Assembly (NCBI RefSeq): GCF_013185065.1
Contig: NZ_JAAVTO010000014.1
Location: 1 to 46,398, forward strand
DNA: 46,398 bases
Direction: 5' to 3'
Source: Adlercreutzia sp. ZJ473
Lineage (GTDB): Bacteria > Actinomycetota > Coriobacteriia > Coriobacteriales > Eggerthellaceae
The notes below the pieces were generated by a model. It was not told the origin of the DNA, made no database searches, and saw only the letters and a list, made by a program, of their open reading frames with translations. A program made the translations under genes and the position numbers. Below are positions 41,106-46,398 of the stretch, piece after piece; positions within the stretch are counted from its first letter, which is position 1; each line of letters opens with the position of its first letter.

Positions 41106-41783
41106 ATGGCGAGAACCTATGAGGTCCAAGGGCTCTGCGTTGACGTGAGGTACCTGGTGATGGGCCCCATCCAGAACAACGTGTACATCATCTCGGACGG
41201 GCGGGGCACGATGGTGGTCGACCCGTCGTGCGATGCCGAGCGCATCGTGGAAGCCCTTGGCGGCGCGCGCCTCGACGCCATCGTCATCACGCACGCGCAC
41301 TGGGACCACACCGACGGCGCCGCCGACCTGCGCGCGCTCACGGGCGCGCCGGTGATCGCGTCGGCGGTCGACGCGCCGTCGGTGGAGCAGCCGCGCGACG
41401 ACACCGGCACCTCGCACACGGCGGTCCCGTGCGAGGTCGACCGCACCGTGGGGAACGGCGACGTGGTCGAGGTGGGCGGCATGAAGTGGAAGGTGATCTC
41501 CACGCCGGGGCACACCAAGGGCTCGATCTGCCTGTTCATGGTGCCGCAGTTCGGCAACCACGCCGACGGGCTGCCCGTGCTCGTCTCGGGCGACACGCTG
41601 TTCGCCGGCACGGTGGGGCGCACCGACTTCGCGGGCGGGTCTTTGTCCGACATGGCGGCGAGCGTGAGGAAGCTCGCGAAGCTCCCCGACGACGTGGCGG
41701 TGCTGCCCGGGCACAACGACCTCACCACCATAGGGGCCGAGAGGCGCCGCATCTTCGCGCGCTTCGGCTGGGAGCCCGAGTAG
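41106..41783 (+). CDS. MBL-fold metallohydrolase (glyoxalase II-like)
   Basis: The 225-residue protein has the metallo-beta-lactamase motif THAHWDHTDG (HxHxDH, about residues 62-68), preceded by GTMVVDPSCDAERIVEALGG, then VISTPGHTKGSICLFM with the next metal His, SGDTLFAGTVGRTDF with the bridging Asp, and LPGHNDLTTIGAERRRI with the last His. All metal ligands are present. This subgroup includes glyoxalase II and related thioesterases; the substrate is unknown. It starts 6 nt after rel, an arrangement common in Actinobacteria and Firmicutes. Confidence 0.9.
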   Translation: MARTYEVQGLCVDVRYLVMGPIQNNVYIISDGRGTMVVDPSCDAERIVEALGGARLDAIVITHAHWDHTDGAADLRALTGAPVIASAVDAPSVEQPRDDTGTSHTAVPCEVDRTVGNGDVVEVGGMKWKVISTPGHTKGSICLFMVPQFGNHADGLPVLVSGDTLFAGTVGRTDFAGGSLSDMAASVRKLAKLPDDVAVLPGHNDLTTIGAERRRIFARFGWEPE

Positions 41784-41819
41784 TTCCGCTTGCCCTGGCG
41801 GGACAGGCGGAACTACTCG
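41777..41819 (+). terminator. 13-bp hairpin overlapping the MBL stop codon
   Basis: CGAGTAGTTCCGC (41777-41789) pairs exactly with 41807-41819, with more pairing in the loop. The stop codon TAG is inside the left arm. No U-run follows. Confidence 0.55.
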
Positions 41820-41840
41820 ACGCTGCGGCTTCTTGCGGCA

Positions 41841-41912
41841 CCTGACCTAGCCCCTTGTGCAGGGCTCGGCGTGGGCGGAGCCCACTTGGCCCTGCGGCGG
41901 GGCTATCTCAGG
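41841..41912. other. Three-tier stem structure upstream of the PiT gene
   Basis: Nested perfect pairings: CCTGA/TCAGG, TAGCCCC/GGGGCTA, GCAGGGC/GCCCTGC, and GTGGGC/GCCCAC around a GGA loop. Only short internal bulges separate them. It could be a strong terminator or a structured RNA; no T-run follows on either strand. Confidence 0.5.
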
Positions 41913-42020
41913 CACCTCAGCCCTTCTCGCTGACGTTACGAACGACAAGCGGGCTTTCCATTCTTGGCATCCTTCTTGGCGCCCGTCCTGGCGGAACGAA
42001 CGGAACGTCCTTTTCGGTTG

Positions 42021-42110
42021 ACTTTACCTAAACTTTACGAAACTGGCTCACCGTCTGCGTAAAACAGAGGTGTTTGTTTCTTTACAATGTTAAGTAACTG
42101 TTAAACTTCA
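42021..42110 (+). promoter_or_regulatory. Pho-box-like direct repeats and -10 of the PiT operon
   Basis: ACTTTACCTAA (42021-42031) and ACTTTACGAAA (42032-42042) are tandem 11-bp repeats; GTTAAGTAACT (42089-42099) and GTTAAACTTCA (42100-42110) form a second tandem pair. Between them is TACAAT (42083-42088), a good -10 without a -35, as expected for an activator-dependent promoter. Eleven-bp direct repeats are the known form of PhoB/PhoP sites. Confidence 0.55.
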
Positions 42111-42162
42111 GTTGCTTGCACGTAAAGTTGTTGCGTGAAGTCGAACCGTTGGAAGGACGCCT

Positions 42163-43218
42163 GTGACCATCGAGTGGACCCTTTTCCTTTCTGAACTCAT
42201 GCAGAACCCGCTTCTTCTGGTGGTCACGCTGCTCAACATAGGCGTCATCGTGGTCAACGGGGCGACCGACGCCCCCAACGCCATCGCGACGGTGGTCTCC
42301 ACGCGCGCCATGAAGCCCAAGCACGCCATCGTCATGGCTGCCATCTGCAACTTCTTCGGGCTGCTGCTCGTCTCGCTCGTGACGTCGGCCGTCGCCCACA
42401 CCATCTTCTCCATGGTCGACTTCGGCGGCGACGCCCAGCAGTCGCTCATCGCGCTCATGGCCGCCATGGTGGCCATCATCGTGTGGGGCACGGTGGCCTG
42501 GTACTTCGGCATCCCCACCTCGCAGAGCCATTCGCTCATCGCGGGCCTCACCGGCGCGGCCATCGCGCTGCAGGGCAGCTTCGACGCCATCAACGGCGCC
42601 GAGTGGATCAAGGTCATCTACGGCATCCTGCTCTCCACGCTTCTCGGTTTCGGCCTGGGCTGGCTGTTCTACCAGATCATCAGCCGCGCCTTCCGCAACG
42701 CGAACCGCAGGAGCGCCAACAAGTTCTTCCGCTGGGCGCAGATCGCGGCGGGCGCGGGCGTGGCGTTCATGCACGGCGCGCAGGACGGCCAGAAGTTCAT
42801 GTCGATCTTCGTGCTGGCCATCTCGCTGGCGCTCGGCATGGGCACGAGCGCCGAGTCGATGGTGCTGCCGGTGTGGCTCATGGTGTTCTGCGCGTTGAAC
42901 ATGGGCCTCGGCACGGCGGTCGGCGGCGAGCGCATCATCAAGAGCGTCGGCGTCGACATGGTGAAGCTCGAGTCGTTCCAGGGCTTCGCGGCAAGCCTCT
43001 CCACGTGCGTGAGCCTCGTGCTCGCCACGTTCGGCGGCCTGCCGGTGTCCACCACGCACACCAACACCACGGCCATCATGGGCGTGGGCGCGGCGAAGAA
43101 CCCCAAGGGCGTGAAGTGGAGCATCGCCATCGACATGGTGAAGACCTGGGTCCTGACCTTCCCCGGCTGCGGCATCCTGGGGTTCGCGTGCGCGAAGCTG
43201 TTCCTCTTCATCCTGTAG
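42163..43218 (+). CDS. pit: PiT-family inorganic phosphate transporter
   Basis: The 351-residue membrane protein is of PiT/PHO4 type and imports phosphate with a cation. It carries the duplicated family signature: VNGATDAPNAIATVVSTRAM near the start and FMHGAQDGQKFMSIFVLAIS in the middle, each with the essential Asp, and the matching PTSQSHSLIAGLTGAAIA and PVSTTHTNTTAIMGVGAAKN segments. About ten helices are seen. The start is GTG 42163 with GGAAGGA before it. It is followed by the PhoU-like gene after 39 nt and preceded by Pho-box-like repeats, so it is probably phosphate regulated. Confidence 0.93.
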   Translation: MTIEWTLFLSELMQNPLLLVVTLLNIGVIVVNGATDAPNAIATVVSTRAMKPKHAIVMAAICNFFGLLLVSLVTSAVAHTIFSMVDFGGDAQQSLIALMAAMVAIIVWGTVAWYFGIPTSQSHSLIAGLTGAAIALQGSFDAINGAEWIKVIYGILLSTLLGFGLGWLFYQIISRAFRNANRRSANKFFRWAQIAAGAGVAFMHGAQDGQKFMSIFVLAISLALGMGTSAESMVLPVWLMVFCALNMGLGTAVGGERIIKSVGVDMVKLESFQGFAASLSTCVSLVLATFGGLPVSTTHTNTTAIMGVGAAKNPKGVKWSIAIDMVKTWVLTFPGCGILGFACAKLFLFIL

Positions 43219-43257
43219 GGGTGTTAAGGCAAGTCGATTCTTCGATAGGAGACGAAG

Positions 43258-43887
43258 ATGGCAAAGAAGCAGAAGTACGACTACTTCAAGGCGTATGAGA
43301 AGCTGACGGCGCTCGCCGTCGAGGAGTCCGACCTCCTGATCAAGGCGCTCGACGGCTATGCGGGCTCGGAGGACCTGAACGAGGTGATCCCCGCGGTCCA
43401 CGAGCTCGAGCGCAAGGGTGACAGCATCAACCACGACGTGTTCTCGAGCGCCGCGACGGACTTCATGCCGCCGATCGACCGCGAGGACATCGTCGAGCTC
43501 GCGCATGCGCTCGACAACGTGCTCGACTACATCGAGGACGTCGTCACGCACATGTACATGTACGACATCCGCACCATGCCCGAGGACGCCCTGCGCTTCG
43601 CCGATCTCATCAAGAAGTCGTGCAAGGCGCTCGACCGCGCCATGGGCGAGTTCCACAACTTCAAGAAGTCGAAGAAGTTCAAGCAGCTCATCCTCGACAT
43701 CAACGACTACGAGGAAGAGGCCGACGGCCTTTACAGCGCCGCCATGCGCCGCCTCCACACCGTGGAGAACGACGACGTCATGCACGTGCTCGTGTGGTCG
43801 CGCGTCTACGAGCGCATGGAGCGCTGCTGCGACGCCACCGAGCATGCCGCCGACATCGTGAGCACCATCCTGCTCAAGAACATGTAG
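43258..43887 (+). CDS. PhoU-like (DUF47) Pit accessory protein
   Basis: The 209-residue all-helical cytosolic protein belongs to DUF47/PhoU-div. Motifs: VHELERKGDSINHDVFSSAA, PIDREDIVELAHALDNVLDY and ERMERCCDATEHAADIVSTI, which in PhoU folds hold metal-binding Asp/Glu. Such proteins are nearly always paired with Pit transporters and are thought to control their activity. AGGAG precedes ATG 43258. It is last in the two-gene unit; a hairpin follows. Confidence 0.92.
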   Translation: MAKKQKYDYFKAYEKLTALAVEESDLLIKALDGYAGSEDLNEVIPAVHELERKGDSINHDVFSSAATDFMPPIDREDIVELAHALDNVLDYIEDVVTHMYMYDIRTMPEDALRFADLIKKSCKALDRAMGEFHNFKKSKKFKQLILDINDYEEEADGLYSAAMRRLHTVENDDVMHVLVWSRVYERMERCCDATEHAADIVSTILLKNM

Positions 43888-43948
43888 GCGCGCCGCGGGC
43901 CCGCCTGCGCGGCGGGGCCCTCAGGCAAGCTCAGATATGCGAAGGGAA

Positions 43949-43971
43949 GGGGCGGCCCGCCGGGCCGCCCC
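43949..43971. terminator. Bidirectional hairpin between the PhoU-like and phospholipase genes
   Basis: GGGGCGGCCC (43949-43958) pairs exactly with 43962-43971 over 3 nt, between two convergent genes, followed on the + strand by TCGCTTGCTCTT. A second weaker GC-rich hairpin lies at about 43887-43921. Confidence 0.6.
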
Positions 43972-44034
43972 TCGCTTGCTCTTGCGGCGCGGCGGGCGCG
44001 GGCGCGCCGCGGGCCGCTTCGCGCAAGGGCGCCG

Positions 44035-45000
44035 CTACCGTGCGTCCTCCACGGCTATGATCCGGGCGTTCACGGGCTGGCCGGAGAAGTTGAGGTCGCG
44101 GGTGATCTTCCGCGCGCCCTCCAAGGTGAGGGCGGGGGCGTCGAAGGCGACGAGGTCGGCGAGCGCGCGGGTGCGGGCGCCCTCGAACAGCTCGACGAAG
44201 CTCGCGCGCGACTCCTCGCCCGTGAAGGGGTTCTCCCAGGCGGCGTGCTCGCGGTTGTCGAAGGCCGACGCGGTGAGCGCGCGGTTGCGGTGGCTCATGG
44301 CGCGGTAGAACGAGTGGGGGCGCACGAGCGTCTCCACGCGCCCGATCACGTTGTGCTTGAGCCCGCTCGGCGAGTAGAATAGCGCCTGCACGCTGCGGAA
44401 CGCCCGCACGCTCGCCTTGAACGTGTCGGCGGGGATCACCAGGCCGTACACGTCGCGTGCCAGGTAGGCGTACATGGTCGAGACCACGTCGAGCACGTGC
44501 CGCGACGCCTTCAGCACCTCCTTCGAGGGGTTGAACGTGGCGATGGTGGCGTCGCGCCGCGTGGTGAGCACCAGCTCGTCGAGCTCGCTCTCGATGAGCG
44601 CGTGCACGTCGGAGCCGTGCTCGCGGCCAAGCCCCTCGACGCCGGCGTCGCAGAGGGCGTGCTGCCAGAAGAACACGAGGGGGTGCGCCGCCGAGTCGAG
44701 CTCGTAGTGGCACAGAAAGCCCAGCGCGTAGGCGCGGGCGCAGGAGCGGTCGGCCTCCGGCAGCGTGGCGACCGAGCGCTTGAGCGCGAGCAGAAGCTCG
44801 GCGGGCATCTGGTCGTGCATGATCGAGCCCAGGCGATGAGCCGGCGCGAGGCGCGGGTTCACCACGGAGTAGAACAGCGGGTCGGGACCCTGGTTCCCCA
44901 GAAGGAACGCCTCGGCCTCGTCGCGAGTGCCGCCGATGAACTCGAACAGCGTCGAGTAGATCTCGTGTCCGAAGGTGTCGTGCGTGATGATTGCGGGCAT
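44035..45000 (-). CDS. Zinc-dependent phospholipase C family protein
   Basis: The 321-residue protein begins MPAIITHDTFGHEIYSTL and has FLLGNQGPDPLFYSVVNPRL, RLGSIMHDQM and GFLCHYELDSAAHPLVFFWQ, which are the His/Asp-rich segments of the Zn_dep_PLPC family. No signal peptide is visible, unlike secreted phospholipase C toxins, so it is a cytosolic family member of unknown substrate. ATG 45000 follows GGGAG by five bases. It is divergent from the MFS gene and convergent with the PhoU-like gene. Confidence 0.82.
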   Translation of the reverse strand: MPAIITHDTFGHEIYSTLFEFIGGTRDEAEAFLLGNQGPDPLFYSVVNPRLAPAHRLGSIMHDQMPAELLLALKRSVATLPEADRSCARAYALGFLCHYELDSAAHPLVFFWQHALCDAGVEGLGREHGSDVHALIESELDELVLTTRRDATIATFNPSKEVLKASRHVLDVVSTMYAYLARDVYGLVIPADTFKASVRAFRSVQALFYSPSGLKHNVIGRVETLVRPHSFYRAMSHRNRALTASAFDNREHAAWENPFTGEESRASFVELFEGARTRALADLVAFDAPALTLEGARKITRDLNFSGQPVNARIIAVEDAR

Positions 45001-45050
45001 GGCGGCTCCCATCTGACCGTATCTTTACCTGCGTGCTGGGTCACATCATA

Positions 45051-45056
45051 TACAAT
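45051..45056 (+). promoter_or_regulatory. Candidate -10 for the MFS gene
   Basis: TACAAT in an AT-rich island (45041-45095), about 60 bp before the MFS start, in the divergent region shared with the phospholipase-family gene. No strong -35. Confidence 0.4.
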
Positions 45057-45114
45057 AGTCAGCGCATCAAATCAATTTCGTTCAATTTCCGCAAACGGAA
45101 GGGCACGGGGTCGC

Positions 45115-46347
45115 ATGGGGCGCAAGAAGATGACGAGGCAGGAACGCAGCTGGGTGCTCTACGACGTGGGAAACTCGGGCTTCGTCATGCTCTCGACGGC
45201 GCTCATCCCCATCTACTTCGCCTCCCTCGCCGAGCCTGGCTCGTCGGTCGTGGTGGCCTGGGGCTATGCCGAGACGGTGGCCTCGCTCATCCTGGCTCTG
45301 CTCATGCCCGTGCTCGGCAGCTTGGCTGACCTGCGCGGCAACAAGAAGAAGTTCCTCGTGGGGTTCGTCGGCACGGGCGTGGTGGCGTGCGCCGCGCTCG
45401 GCGTGCCCACCCACGCGCTGGCGTTCTTGGTGCTCTACGTGATCTCGGCGGTCATGCTCAACGGCTCCATGGTGTTCTACGACGCGTTCCTGGTTGACGC
45501 CACCACCGAGGACCGCTTCGACGAGGTGTCGTCGCAGGGCTACGCGTGGGGCTACATCGGCTCGTGCATCCCGTTCATCGCGTGTCTGGCGGTGGTGCTC
45601 GGCGGGCCGAGCATCGGCGTCGACATGATGCTCGGCATGAAGATCGCGTTTCTCATCACGGCGGCGTGGTGGCTGGCGTTCTCGGTGCCGATCATCCGCG
45701 ACGTACACCAGACGCACTGCAAGGAGCGCGTGCCGAACCTGATGCGCGCGACGTTCTCGGGCCTTCTGGCCACGCTGCGCGACATCGCGCGCGACAAGCG
45801 CATCCTTCTGTTCATGCTGGCGTACTTCTTCTACATCGACGGCGTGCACACCATCATCAAGATGTCCACGAGCTACGGCACCGACCTGGGGATCGACTCG
45901 ACGCAGCTCGTGCTGGCGCTCCTGATGACGCAGTTCGTGGCGTTCCCGTCAGCCATCGCCTACGGGCGCCTCTCGGCGCGCTTCGGCACGCGGCGCATGC
46001 TCATGATCGCCGTGTTCGCGTACTTCTGCATCACGCTGTTCGCGGCGTTCTTCCTGCGCAGCGCGGTGGAGTTCTGGATCCTGGCGGTGTGCGTGGGCCT
46101 GTTCCAAGGCGGCATCCAGGCGCTCTCGCGCAGCGAGTTCGGCAAGATCATCCCGAAGGAGCGCGCCAACGAGTACTACGGCTTCTTCGACATCCTGGGC
46201 AAGTACGCGGCCGTCATGGGAACCTTCCTTGTGAGCCTGTTCACCCAGCTCACCGGCAACCCCTCCATCGGCGTGCTGTCCGTGTCCGTGCTGTTCGTCG
46301 TGGGGCTTGCCTTCATGTGGAAGATGCCCGAGGACGGCGCCCGCTAG
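45115..46347 (+). CDS. MFS transporter, UMF1 (Vps22/Atg22-like) type
   Basis: The 410-residue membrane protein has about 12 helices. WVLYDVGNSGFVMLSTALIP is the UMF1 N-terminal signature (usually YDFGNSAF), followed by GSLADLRGNKKKFLVGFVG (the MFS loop 2-3), YDAFLVDAT, SQGYAWGYIGSCIPFI and, in the C-terminal half, QGGIQALSRSEFGKIIPKER. Related proteins are annotated as amino-acid or peptide effluxers, but specificity is unknown. The ATG at 45115 is supported by the nearby CACGGGG; an ATG at 45130 is possible, and the frame is open to 44497 antisense to the phospholipase gene. The remaining 46348-46398 are GC-rich repeats. Confidence 0.87.
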   Translation: MGRKKMTRQERSWVLYDVGNSGFVMLSTALIPIYFASLAEPGSSVVVAWGYAETVASLILALLMPVLGSLADLRGNKKKFLVGFVGTGVVACAALGVPTHALAFLVLYVISAVMLNGSMVFYDAFLVDATTEDRFDEVSSQGYAWGYIGSCIPFIACLAVVLGGPSIGVDMMLGMKIAFLITAAWWLAFSVPIIRDVHQTHCKERVPNLMRATFSGLLATLRDIARDKRILLFMLAYFFYIDGVHTIIKMSTSYGTDLGIDSTQLVLALLMTQFVAFPSAIAYGRLSARFGTRRMLMIAVFAYFCITLFAAFFLRSAVEFWILAVCVGLFQGGIQALSRSEFGKIIPKERANEYYGFFDILGKYAAVMGTFLVSLFTQLTGNPSIGVLSVSVLFVVGLAFMWKMPEDGAR

Positions 46348-46398
46348 CGGGCGCGCGGGCGGCATGCGGGCGCGCTAGCGGGCGCGTTGCGGCGCGGC

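Noticed and set aside
1-46398. tRNA, rRNA, prophage, insertion sequence or transposase
   Set aside because: No cloverleaf-like sequence, rRNA segment, phage structural gene or transposase motif was seen on either strand.

Overview
The window is a high-GC bacterial chromosome segment. The gene set points to Eggerthellaceae (Coriobacteriia; Eggerthella/Gordonibacter-like gut anaerobes): a membrane-spanning LuxR-family regulator with an MFS-like N-terminus, two soluble molybdopterin oxidoreductases of the DMSO reductase superfamily each paired with a small double-[4Fe-4S] protein, a pyrophosphate-type phosphofructokinase, a TAXI-type TRAP transporter and a RecJ-RecQ-like fusion. This assignment is an inference from gene content; no rRNA or other direct phylogenetic marker is in the window.

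Layout. 1-8.5 kb (+): end of a P-type metal ATPase, then glmU, prs, pth, an MFS exporter, an ABC-F ATPase and a YigZ/IMPACT protein. 8.4-9.4 kb (-): a vapBC toxin-antitoxin pair and a truncated antitoxin-like ORF. 9.4-14 kb: the LuxR-type regulator (+) convergent with a molybdoenzyme/ferredoxin pair and a zinc-ribbon protein (-). 14.2-20.2 kb: PPi-type phosphofructokinase and a LysR regulator (-), divergent from a TAXI-TRAP operon (+); then an RmlD-like epimerase. 21.2-23.7 kb: a repeat-rich, decaying accessory region with two structured repeat families (here R1 and R2), a DUF262 gene cut off by R1, and a QueG-related reductase. 23.7-30.5 kb (-): a tight four-gene operon, TetR - BspA-type LRR protein - DUF2201/VWA protein - MoxR-like AAA+ ATPase, behind a promoter whose spacer carries a palindromic operator. 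30.7-34.7 kb (-): second molybdoenzyme/ferredoxin pair and an HSL-type esterase. 35-41.8 kb (+): after a third R1 copy, a RecJ-RecQ-like fusion, bifunctional Rel (ppGpp) and an MBL-fold hydrolase. 42-43.9 kb (+): a PiT phosphate transporter and PhoU-like partner behind Pho-box-like direct repeats. 44-46.4 kb: a Zn-dependent phospholipase C-family protein (-) and an UMF1-type MFS transporter (+).

The best candidates for something undescribed are: (1) the TetR-LRR-VWA-MoxR operon at 23.7-30.5 kb, which looks like one autoregulated AAA+/VWA machine with a cytoplasmic LRR partner; (2) the about 198-bp R1 repeat, present three times, built from alternating-orientation copies of a short unit, with one compensatory base-pair difference between copies and one insertion that truncates a DUF262 gene; (3) a palindromic element carried in frame inside the ABC-F gene. 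The two molybdoenzyme pairs probably serve anaerobic reductive metabolism of unknown substrates. No tRNA, rRNA, CRISPR array or transposase was found.
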